From assembly GCA_035048495.1 (NCBI GenBank), contig CM068544.1:50927893-50991892 (forward strand): a stretch of DNA of 64,000 nt, given 5' to 3'. This DNA comes from Euptelea pleiosperma (lineage: Eukaryota; Streptophyta; Magnoliopsida; Ranunculales; Eupteleaceae). Made by a program: the position numbers and the translations under genes. Position 1 is the stretch's first letter, and every line of letters starts with the position of its first letter. The notes beneath the pieces are model-generated. The model had not been told where the DNA came from. It ran no database searches and was given only the letters and a program-made list of their open reading frames with translations. Positions 1-11,500 of the stretch are shown piece after piece.

Positions 1-2743
1 CCTAGTGAAATCTGAAAAGCTCAAAAATGATATTCAGAGCAGGTCAGCAAGCCAACTGAAAAGAGGAACTAAGGAAATTAATGATAGAAGGAAGGATCAA
101 GAAAACATGCATGATTCAGGAGCCATTCGACTTGGTCTTTCCCATGAGGACAAGCCTCCAAATACCTTATCAGGAAGTAGGCAGGCAAGAGAGAACCCTA
201 TGTCCTCAAGTAGACGTACTATTCCTTGGAGTTTGGAGCACAACGGTGCTCACGGTGACTCAGTTATTGCAGAGAGAAGGGTTTGTGATGAAAATTCTGG
301 TGCTTCACACTTTATCTCACACTGCGAGGACCAAACGCTTAAACTAAAATTATCGTCGTCGACTTTGGCTTCAGAGAATACAAGCTCTGTGTCTAATGAG
401 GAGTCAGCCAACCAAGCAAGTGTTTCTTCTCTTTCTGTAAAAGGTCAGTTTCAATCCATGGTTTAATTTGCATATGGCCTTACAAAACAGTAGAAAATGT
501 GTTGGGGATAGAAATACCATAGTCAGTGATATGTGACCAACTAAAAATGAGAATCTACATAAAACACTGACCTGACACAAGTATTTCTCAATTAGTTAGA
601 AGTTAGTCTTATGCACCTCCATCAGAAAAAAAGGTTGTTTATTCGCATCATTTTGTTGGATAATTTAAAGGGAATAGGAGAGAATGCCTTGGCTGATTTG
701 GATGTTTCCTTTGTTTTTTAGCTGCAACTGTAGCTTCCCAATGGTTGGAAATTCTTTATCAGGACATCAGAGGACGCCTTGCGGGTAATGATCTGCTTTT
801 CTCAAAACATTACTGTAGATTGGTGGGAGTAGAAATAAAGCATTATATCTATATAGTTACGTAGTTTTCCCTTTTTGTGTGCAGCGTTGCGGCGTAGTAA
901 GAAGAGAGTTCAGGCTGTAATTCAGACAGAACTGCCCTTTCTAATGTCAAGAGAGTTCTCATCTAACCAAGAGAATGACCCTTATTTTAGGCAATCCCCC
1001 TCTGCTGGATGTCCCAACACTGCAACTCCAGATATGCATCGAGCAAGATGGACTGCTCTTTTTGATCAGATGGAAAAATCACTCACTGAAGAGGGAAAAC
1101 ATCTAGTAAGTCTAATAGCACAGAGTTGAATTACTGTTTTATTGCCCAAATTTTCAGTAGAGGAGACCTGGGCTATTCTTCAGAAGATGGGAATTATCGC
1201 CTTCTCCACTAGTCCTAGCTTCTCAGGAATACTGTAGGTTTCCTCTTTTTGAAACGTATTTCAAACGATATTGTAATTTGGTACTACTTTTATTTGATTT
1301 TATATTACCTTGCTCTGTTCATTGTATAAAGTAAAATGCTGTTTGGTTTCAAACTCATAAACGCTGGGATTCATTTCTCGTAAGGATATATAATTACTTT
1401 GCTGGACTTTGATTCAGGAAAGCTGGTTGAACCAAGTAAAAGAAATGCAATTGCATTGTGAGCGGGGTCTACAATGTGTCAACTGGCATGGTTTGCAAAT
1501 AATAGGCAGACCAGAAAATGATTCCAGGTACAACTTTAAATTAATGACATATCATTCTTAGCAGTTGATGTGCACTAGTACCTTGCTTTTGTTACTGTTA
1601 TATGATCCCAGTAGTGGTATTATTGTACTAGAAATTAGTTGTTGGTGGGCTTTTCCGTTGTAGTAAACCATGCTGTGGCCTTAGATACATAAAGAAAGGT
1701 GGGAATGTCTATGGAAGCTGAAATCCGAAGGATTTCAGGATTCAGGAATCTAGTTGTCTAGGGAGCATCTGCATAAAATAACATAAAACTAACAGAATAG
1801 TAAATATATTTTCAAATTTAATAAAGGGCAAATAGTTAGGTTAGGAAGTAATCTGATTCCTTTCACCTTTGATACAACATGATGCAGAGGGATTGGGGCC
1901 CTACGATTTGGTACATCCCTTCTAAGAGATCTCCTTGGCCAAAAAAATTGACCCAGTTGAATATTTGGATGATCCTCCATAAGTTGCATCTAATCTTGTC
2001 TGGACACAATATATCAGATTGTTAGATCCTCCAATTGAGCTAGTGTAGAAAATCTTCTTGCAAGTGAGACCCAACAAATGGTGGTTTCCCAATTCCCCAG
2101 GTGGATTGGGATGGAGATTGGACCCTATGTACTCTAGTCCTCTTAATCAAAATATAGGAACATTGCTAACAATTCATCTTTACAATAAAATCAGAATGCT
2201 GATACTGCTGGAATAAGGGAATAAGGGAAAAAGTTCTCTGCTTAGATAAATGAGAACAGAAGTCTTTCTTAGTAGCCGAGAGGTCGCTAACCAAAGGGGA
2301 TCAAGTGTTTTTGGTACCACACGTGGCAAGTTTGAGCTGTTCTTGTTGGAGACAATCTCAGGATAGGTAGTTAAAGTGTAGTATAGACGATCTTAGATGG
2401 AGATCTGATATTTATACGCCTAAGAGTAGATTATGCACTGCTCAATAGGATGGTCATGGGATCCATGCAAGCCTTTGGCAGGTGGTCATTATTATGTTGC
2501 AGTCCCTAAGTTACCCGATAATTCTCTCTTTTATTTTGTTGGCTATGCACTTGATAACTTTATCTTGCTTTACAAATCAAATAGACTCCATCACAGAAAC
2601 TGCTCTCTATTTGCTTATACAGATCAGATAAATCAGAGAACGCGGAGAACGCAGAGAGGGAATTAGCAGTTAGGGCAGCTGCGGCTTCCATTTACTCCAC
2701 ATGCAACTACATCATGACCACAGAAGACGTATCTTGTTTCTGA
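1..2743 (+). CDS. Conserved plant protein of unknown function, 3' portion (5' end outside window)
   Basis: Five exons join in frame with GT-AG borders: 1..443 (open from the window edge), 722..784, 885..1105, 1418..1527 and 2623..2743, ending in TGA. Phases match at every junction (1, 1, 0, 2). The first exon is Ser-rich and looks disordered. The following exons encode a compact, probably helical region beginning AATVASQWLEILYQDIRGRL. It continues with LRRSKKRVQAVIQTELPFL, MHRARWTALFDQMEKSL and ESWLNQVKEMQLHCERGLQ, and ends with AAAASIYSTCNYI and VSCF. The last exon was found only by frame continuity across the 1.1-kb intron 1528..2622. I do not recognise the family. No membrane segment or signal is visible in this part. 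The exon chain is well supported; the function is unknown. Confidence 0.72.
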
Positions 2744-3107
2744 GCTAATTATGTCCAGTTCATCCACCTCAATGGGCTTCTAATTTTATAATTGATTTTC
2801 TTTACTTAATTCCGGCCTCGGAGATCTCCATGTTGTGCAATTACAAAATTAATGAGTTAGTGATTAGGTCTGATTCCATGTATCATTAGAGAAACATTTT
2901 TCTTGCACATTTCTGTTTAAATTTTAATTTTTATTATCAAATCAGCTTTTCTAGATTAGGAGCAGATCATCAATGTTACTAACAACTTCAGATGTTACAT
3001 AAAAGGTTATGAGAATTATCAAGTACCAATTTCAAGTTCCCTTAAAATAACCCTCTTGGATGGGTGATCCACCAATTTTAATTAGGTCTATATCATGCTG
3101 TTTTATG

Positions 3108-3370
3108 CGAGGTTTAAAAATCGGCTGTTATAACAGATTCGGACCTACCCCGTTATGTTATGCACCGTTAAAACACCCAGAAAATAAAACGACCGTTATT
3201 TTCTGGAAAAGAATGTGAAAAAATGGCAGTTTTTTCTGTTAATTTTTGTTTTTCCTGTTTTTTTTTTTTTTTTTCATTGTTGCCCTTGAGCGTTTTTTTT
3301 TGTTATAACAGAAAAAAACGGTAATGTCCCCTGACCGGTACACCGTTATAACGGTCCCTTTTAAACCTTG
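3108..3370. mobile_element. Palindromic MITE (TAACGG family)
   Basis: The ends are inverted repeats: AGGTTTAAAAATCGGCTGTT on the left and ACCGTTATAACGGTCCC then TTTTAAACCTTG on the right. The inside repeats GTTATAACRG-type cores. The flanks GTTTTATG and GTTTTTTATG look like an imperfect target duplication. The same family recurs at 4333, 62104 and 63650. No coding capacity. Confidence 0.7.
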
Positions 3371-4332
3371 GTTTTTTATGTTCATTTTGTGAGATGGAGC
3401 AAATTACGAGGCAAAAACCGTCTGTCCAAATGCATGATTTGCCCAGAAAAGTATTGATCCAGCCTGCATGCATTTCAACCATTCAAGTGAAACTTTAAAG
3501 CACCGATTTGGATGTAGGTCTGTTCAATCAGGGACTGCCATCTGTACGTGACTGGTAACGGGGCATGATTTGAAACAAGAATATTCAAAAAGTGATGTGT
3601 GCCCCAAATGCAATCTTACAGATGGCAGTTCCTGGTTGGATGCACAAAACTACATTGAAATCGGCTTACCATAAAAAAATTTGTTGGCTGGTGGAATCAT
3701 CCCAGCCATTCCTCCAATCTCGGCAGGCAGGCATCTTCATTGCTCTCCTTCCAACCTTCCAAGGCACTCATCATATGTCACAGTAAAAATAATAATGAAT
3801 TATTCACGGTGAGTAAATGAATATGATTTCTTGTCTCATAGCACAATTACTTGGGCTATGCTCACACACACAATGGGGGATGGAGAACACAAAGGCGAAT
3901 GGCATTCCATAATTTCTTCACATTTCACATGGAAATCATGATCAAGAAAAACAAATAACAATCATTCCCTGAAAAATCTAAGGGTCCATTTGGATCCTCG
4001 TTTTTTCGAAATATATTTTTGAAGATGCATTTTTCACAAAAGGGCTGTTTGGATCATCATTAATGCAAAATGTCTTCTACATTCTTTTGGTGGGCTCCAC
4101 CACTACGATTGACGAGTGTGGTAGGCTAGGATTGGTAGTATGATTTCTTTGATTGTTATGTTCATTGAAGATGCAAAATAAGAAAAGTCTTTTTTACATG
4201 AAAACAACCTTGAGGTTTTTTTTTTTTCTTGGTAAGTCCTTTTTGGCCTAAAAACTCCTTATATGGAATAAGAGCTTTTTGAAAGAATAGTCATACAAAC
4301 AATCTTTTATTTTGGAAAAAGTAGTACAAACC

Positions 4333-4886
4333 AAGGTTTAAAGGAGGCCGTTTTAACGGTTAAACGGACTGGGGGCGTTACCGTTTAAACGGATTGAAAC
4401 TGCCAGGGGCAAAAATGGGAAAAACGGAATTTAACTGGTTTTAACGGAAAAAAACGGAAAAAATGGCACTGAAATTCAAATTTTGAAATTTGAAAATTAA
4501 AAAAAAAAAACAGAATTTAACGGAATTAACGGCCATTTTTTTTTCACAAAATTTTCAGAATTAAACGGCTGTTTAAATGATTTTAACGGCCGTTAAAACA
4601 AAAAGACGGCCGTTTTTTTCAAAACCGATAAAACGTGTTTAAACGGTTTTAACGAAAACGGGCTTGGGGCATTACCGTTTAAACGGCCGTTAAAACCGTT
4701 TAAACGGCCATTTTTTTTCACAAAATTTTCAGAATTAAACGGCTGTTTAAACGATTTTAACAGCCGTTAAAACAAAAAAATGGCCGATTTTTTCAAAACC
4801 GATAAAATGTGTTTAAACAGTTTTAATGAAAACGGGCTTGGGGCATTACCGTTTAAACCGTTTAAATGGCCGTTTTTAAAACCATG
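4333..4886. mobile_element. Palindromic MITE (TTTAAACGG variant) with internal duplication
   Basis: This 554-bp element is flanked by an exact 9-bp direct repeat, GTACAAACC, at 4324-4332 and 4887-4895. The termini are AAGGTTTAAAGGAGGCC and GGCCGTTTTTAAAACCATG. The interior is almost entirely CGGTTTAAACGG and CGGCCGTTAAAACG units. A block of about 175 bp starting at GGCCATTTTTTTTCAC (4531) is repeated from 4706. The 9-bp duplication fits Mutator-superfamily insertion (established for that superfamily); the assignment is inference. Confidence 0.82.
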
Positions 4887-5511
4887 GTACAAACCAAGGC
4901 ATAAAGAATCAATGTCAGAAGGCGCATTCATTAAAAATGATTACAAGATTGTTCAAACTTGGAATCCCATTTTAAGATCTCTTACGTGGGACATATATTG
5001 GTGCTCCGATAACTTCATGGCTTGAATTACAGTAGAAGGCTGAAATAGTAACGCAGTCAAAATTTGACCCAACGCGCACTGCTATTGTTTTCTTAGAGCG
5101 AAAATTCCTAAAAAGCTCCTATAAGGGCGGCTAAATTCAAGCAATTCCAAGAGTTTACAAAAGAACAAAAGGAAAATTCCATTCGATAATCAAAATTCTT
5201 TTTACAATGATCTCTTAACAATTAAGAAAATGAAACCTAAAAGGTAACGTAAAAGACTAAGAAACTAATATGAACTATTAATCTAAAATAACTTAAACCT
5301 AACTTTGATTGACTAAAATACCCCTAAATCACATCATAATCATTACATTCATTGTAAAGAGCTTTCCAACACATCTGACAGCTTTTCAATTAGATTGAAT
5401 AAAAAATGGAGGCTCTTGGAAGTTGGCTGCATCAAATAGGAAAGGTCTTTTGAGCAATAAAGAGCTTGCTCAATTTTAGTATCAGAGATGCTGCATGTGG
5501 ATAGCCTCCAA

Positions 5512-8500
5512 TCACTGCTTCATGTTGTATACCAAGTCTAGAGCCAGTTTGGAGTGCTTACTTGACATCATATTCGAGGACGGACTATCAGAAACTTTAG
5601 CTAAAGAACGATACTGTAATTTGACGCTCTCAGCATTGTCCAATGTCTTTACCACATACCTGTTAAATGGTTGATAAACAGAAATTAAACCAAACCTAAA
5701 CAATTATTAAATCGGTTTTTGATGAAAACAATTATTGGGAAGCCAAATGCATATAAAAATACCACGTAACCGAGACCTTACAAAAAACTCTTCTTTTCAA
5801 ATCCCCCATATCACAAATGGGATTTCAATGAGAGTCCTCTTTTGCAAGAGAGTCCACTTTCACAAAGTCTATACAAATGTACACAACAGTTGTGCATGCA
5901 TTATGTCTACAGTGTCTACATATATTGAGAATAACAAATAAAATATACTTCCTGGGTAGACCACAAGGACAGTCTACCAACAGCATACCAGTACACTTCA
6001 CAGATATGAAGAGAAAGAGACAGGTGACTTTATTTTGATCTAGGTTCCACCTATAATATCTCTTACAGTATAATCAACTCGATTTTAAGACCAAAAGTTG
6101 TAACCATATCGACCTAGATTCTTTTGGAGGCCAGAAAAATATAGTGAATGGTATAGAAATCTAACTCGTTAAATCCCATGAATTGCTAGCAAATTAAGTA
6201 GCCAAATTAGACAACTTTCTTAATTTCATAAAAAAAAAGTGCCGCATGGAGAACCACATAGATCAAACTGAACTGTCAACTGGGCGACTAAGGATATTAG
6301 GATCATCCAATTGGGTCCAATATTGATGTAGATTTCCTAGTTGAGACCCATCAAGAGGTACATCCCAAAGTGAATCATGCATACCACATGCCATTGGTAG
6401 ATGATCCATACTGAATCCCTACTGGGGCACCTCAGATTTCCTCCCTTGATAACATATTCTATATCTACACAACCTGCTAACGAGATAAATTTTAAATTTT
6501 AAGGCATAAAACTTGCCAAGTTAGTAATGTTTGTGAGTATTGATACCACAACCAGGGCCCACCTTCACCTCCTAAATACTAACTACTGACACTTGCCTAC
6601 CATATATGTATATATGGGCACGGAGATCCTGAGCAGCATCTAGCCCACTAGGGCCTCCTTCAACCTCGATCGGATTCCTCTCCCTCTCAATAGGACGCCT
6701 AATTTGATTCAATGACCAGAATTAGACGAGGATATATAGCTCAGAGACGTAGAACAAAAATTCGTTTATTTGCATCAACCTTTCACTTGAGCTAGAATAA
6801 GTCCCCCTCGACTAGTGGGGCGCCTACTTGTTGTCCTTCAACTATGCCTTTCGGCCTGATCTTAGGCCCTTGGTGATTCCCCCTTTTCCATTGAAGTAGG
6901 GAGGGCCTCCTTCCCCGCCATTCTAGTATTTATAAATACACACCTTGGGCATGCCAACGATACTCAAGTTCATCTGGTATGTTAGAAACGTAAATAGACG
7001 TTCCTGATGACAGAGTTGATAATGAGGCCACTACTCAAGCAGACATGCCAATTTGCATATTAGGTCAGTAGCGATACAAAATTCATTATAACCTAGTTCC
7101 CATCTTAGTTAGACGCTACAAAATAGTGGGTAATTCAGTATATAGTAGACTAGTAGTATTCAAATAACTTGACATTACCTTCAATTTGAAATAATTTAGG
7201 TATTGTTGTCAGGGGCTTATTTGTAATACTTTATATTCTACAGGGATCTCTTTGGCTATGGCGGCTAGGGTTTTCGAACCCTTTGGACACTTGTAGATGT
7301 GGCGGCTAGGGTTTCCGAATCCTCTGGAGGTCTGCGGTAATGTCTGAGATCACTTCTCCAGGCTTCTGCATCAAGTGACTAACCATGGGAGATAATCTCC
7401 GCCTTTGGTTAGCCCCTTTCTATCCTTCCACAATCCCTAGGGTTTCTAGGGTTGAGTCATAGTCATAGAACCATGCTCTGATACCATGTTGTGATTAACG
7501 TAGTATTCAGAATTAGAGAAAGAAAGAAAACAAGAGAGTTAGGGTCAGAGAGAGAGAGAGAGAGAGAAGAGAGGAGAGAAGGAAGGGTAAAATCGTGTTG
7601 AGCATTATGAGCTCCACGATTTCACAAATATTTATAATATTGGAACTATCACCATAATTACAAAGAGATCCTTGTAGAATATAAAGTATTACAAATAAAC
7701 CCCTGACAATAGGTATGTCGGTTATTTTGTGTAGAGCAATCCTAATCACTAATGTTTTAATCCTCAACAACAGTATTAAGTAGATTCATCCTACATCAAT
7801 AGTGAAATCTTGTATCACTCAACCCAACTACTCTAGAGAACTAAGTAGTTATAAATTATACATCCTTGGAAAAGCAAGGAAAAAGTTCAAACCTTGGAAT
7901 AGAGTAACATGCAGTAATCATGAATGAGATAAAATATATTCTTTTTGCTGGTACAGTAAAAGGCAATGATTGATAAAAATATGAACTATCATTAAGGGGA
8001 ACACATTGAAGCAAAAGGGAACATATAATAATGCCAAGGAGTTACACTGGAATGATAACTATGGGAATATAGATAAATGCAGAAGTAATCTTGCATGTTC
8101 TGTGGAAAATACAGAGTTAGAATCAGATTAAAATAAGGAAACATCTGGTTCGTGTACAATCAATTCCGAAAGAGAGATGTACAGAATAACTAACCACCCA
8201 TTCAAGCATTGTGTTGTTACAACAGCCTCACGTCCAACAAAGCGTGGTGGTGTCCTCTTGTTTCCCTGATTTAATATCCCTTCAAGGTATTATTTCCCAA
8301 TTCTATAAGTAAACAGGTATAATGAACATAACTTGGAGTCTCAATGAACTACCTTGATAATAACCCGGTCAGTGACAACAAATGGAAACTGAACGCCTTT
8401 ACCCCTTGAAAGATCCATGGAAAATGGATCACCACAACTACCCTTGTCCTGCATGAATGAAGGAGAAATTATCATCATCATCGCCTTATCCCAACTATAT

Positions 8501-11500
8501 GGGGTCAGATACATGAATCCAGTTTCTCCATTCATTCCTAAACAATGGATCAGAATTCGTTACAAGATATGCCAAAATTTTACAATGGCTGCCAACTTGA
8601 CATAACCCTTGTTAGCAGAGGGTGTGTTCCCGCACACGTGTTGTGTTGGCCCGACGACCCATTGGTATACATAGTTGTTTCGCTTTTCCCCAATAGGTCG
8701 ATCTTTTGGGGTAAATGGTTGTTTAACATGGTATCAGAGCCTTAAGGCCTGTGAGGTCGTGGGATCAAGTCTCTAGCGGAGTGTATTCCCGTTGAGGGGG
8801 CGTGTTAGCGGAGGGTGTGTTCCCGCACACGTGTAGTGTTGGCCCGAAGACCCGTTGGTATACATAGTTGTTTTGCCTTTCCCCAATAGGTCAATCTTTT
8901 GGGGTAAATGGTTGTTTAACAACCCTCCTATATCATCTCAGCTTGGGATCGAGAACAACGTAAAAGCACTACACTGGCCATGCACTGTATACATGAGAAT
9001 ATTTTAATTGGACTCTCAATGCTACAAGTAAAGATCATGGAAACGACAAACCTGTTCAAACCATTCTCTTCTTCTTTTGGATACCCTGTAAGACTGCAAC
9101 TCTTCTTCCCTGCGAAATGCCTGAACTGCAGAACGGAGAGCTATACAAGTACAAGAAGAATATATTCAGAATGAGTATCCTCTTTTCATTCTCCTATAAA
9201 ATTTATTACTTACAAAAATATGAACAAATACAGCATGAAGTTATGGAAGACTACTAGATTTCTATCAAAGGTAGACTTTGGTTTTGAGTATTACTATTTG
9301 AAGATTAAGATCCAGTGTTGGTGAATGGGTGCAATGCAACCACCTTCTTTGACAACAATGGTTGGATGTATGGACAAGCACCTAGGGCCAAAACCAAGCT
9401 GGCCCGATGCCAAGATGGTGCCAAAAAGTTAACCCAAGCTCAGCCTGGAAACCAAATTGTCAGGCCCAGGCACAGGCTGCCATGGACAGGTCCCATGTAC
9501 TTCACTAATTGTCATATCCATGAGAATTGTTAAAAGAGATACCTTCCACCTAATCGAAGGATCTTCAAAACTTACAAAAGTACTATAGCCTCCACTTCAT
9601 TGATCTGATGCAAAATTAGTTATCCAAGATTTGGGTACATATCAGAAAGCTACGATATTCTTGCTGGTACATATTTGGGAGCCATGCCCATTCTAGAGGT
9701 GGCCCACCAATGAACGAAACGATCCAAATTGATGATCTAGTGAGCTACTTGGATAAGGCAATAAGTTTTAATGATGAATGTCATGTTCATCAAATTGTTT
9801 TCTTCAATGCACACTTGAGTCAAACCAGTAAAATGGGATGACTAGCATCTAAAAGGAAACGGATTTTTCTAAGGTGCATTAGCAAAATTTCCACAGGCAA
9901 CCATAAAGTTTCAAGATTCCAGATATTCATGGGCTCAATGCAATTATAGTAAAAAAGGAAAAATCAAATAGCCAACCTATCGTCATCTTAAGTTTCAAGA
10001 TTCCAGATATTCACGAGCTCGATGCAATTATAGAAAAAAAAAAAGAAAAAAATCAAAATAGTCAATCTATTGTCATCATCATCTTTGTCTTATCTCAACT
10101 ATTTGGAATTGGCACCATGAATTTTATTCATTGTTCAACTTTATCTAGAGTGATACTTATGTTTAGGCATGTGTGTTCAGATCCTTGCTTCACTACCTCG
10201 ATTTATATCCTTTCTCACTTTCCTCTCAACCTTTTAGGGCCTTTCCTTCTCATTGGTGGCGTCACATTGGTCTTTGTTGTACATGCCGAAACAATCTGAA
10301 TCAGCTTCCTTTAGTTTTATGTCCTAGTGGAGCTACTCCTACAATCCCTCAAATGTGCTCAGTTCTAATTTTATCTTTCTTACTCTTCACACTAATCCAT
10401 CTCAACATCCTCATCTTTGCTATACTCATTCCGTGAACATTTCTTGATTACCCAACATTCTACTCTATAGAGTATAGATGGTCTTAGTGTTGTCTTGTAA
10501 ACATCGATCAGTGTCGATCACATAACACTCAAGATTTGCATCTCCACATTATCCACCTTGCTTTAATCATATGGGCAACATCCTCTTCACTCTCCTTCTC
10601 TTCATGGATGATATCCAAATAACAAATATGACCGCTTTGAGATTATTCCTACCCATTAATCTTAATTACTAGCTCATTCCTTTGAGTAGGTTTGCTAAAG
10701 TTGCAGTTCATATGCCTTGTTTGGTCCAACTAATTTTAAAATCTTCAGTGTCTAAGGTTATCTCTCTATAGCTTTAGTTTTGCATTCTCTCCATTAGTCT
10801 CATCAATCAACACTATATCATTTGCAAATAACAAACACTTTGAGACCTCCCACAGAATATGAGTAGTTAATTCTTACATAACTAGTGCAAAAGATATGGA
10901 CTTAAAGACCGGTCTCAGTGTAGTTCCATTGTAATTAGGAACTCACTTATCTTACCACCAACTATTCTCACACTAGTTATTGCTCCCCCATACATGTCCT
11001 TAATGTCAATATACCCACTCAGGACTCATTTTCTTTCCCAGCCCAACAAATCAATTCTCCCGAGACTCTATCATATGCTCCTTAAGTCAATAAAGACCAA
11101 AAAAATTCTTCTGGTTTTCTTTCTCCATTAGATTTTTAAGTAGAGAATATAGCTCAATAGTTGACCTCCCTGGCATGGAGTCAAAACTTGTTCTCTAATA
11201 TCCTTGTCTCTTGCTCTAATCTTTCCTCTATCACTTTCTTCCATAATTTCATAATGTGGTTCATATGTTTGATCCCATGATAGTTAGTGCAATTTTATGA
11301 ATCTCCCTTTTTCTTACAAAGAAGTACCACAATATTTCTCCTTTATTCATCCAACATTTTCTTACTCTCCAAAATCTTTTTGAACTTACTTAACCAAGAC
11401 ATACACTTCCAAACTTCTCTTAGAACCATTTGGACCTAAAGCCTTTTTTTTTTATCTTCATTCTTGCTAAGTTTCTTTTTTTGTAACCTTAATTGTACGA

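Larger units (their letters stand above)
2744..5511. other. Intergenic, repeat-bearing; no gene seen
   Basis: This gap lies between the converging ends of the first gene and the U-box gene. It holds two palindromic MITEs (3108-3370 and 4333-4886) and AT-rich unique-looking DNA. The small open frames here show no splice-linked or family-like protein. A sequence near 3986 (TAAGGGTCCATTTGGAT) resembles one end of a Harbinger-type MITE, but I found no convincing partner end. Confidence 0.6.

Noticed and set aside
3986..4332. Additional Harbinger MITE starting TAAGGGTCCATTTGG
   Set aside because: No inverted partner end with a TAA duplication could be located.
8729..8741. Possible tRNA-Met gene from the TGGTATCAGAGCC match
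   Set aside because: Only the 13-nt primer-binding complement is present, with no cloverleaf around it.
10117..10436. Two plus-strand hydrophobic frames as possible membrane proteins
   Set aside because: They are the antisense reading of the RTE LINE C-terminal coding region.
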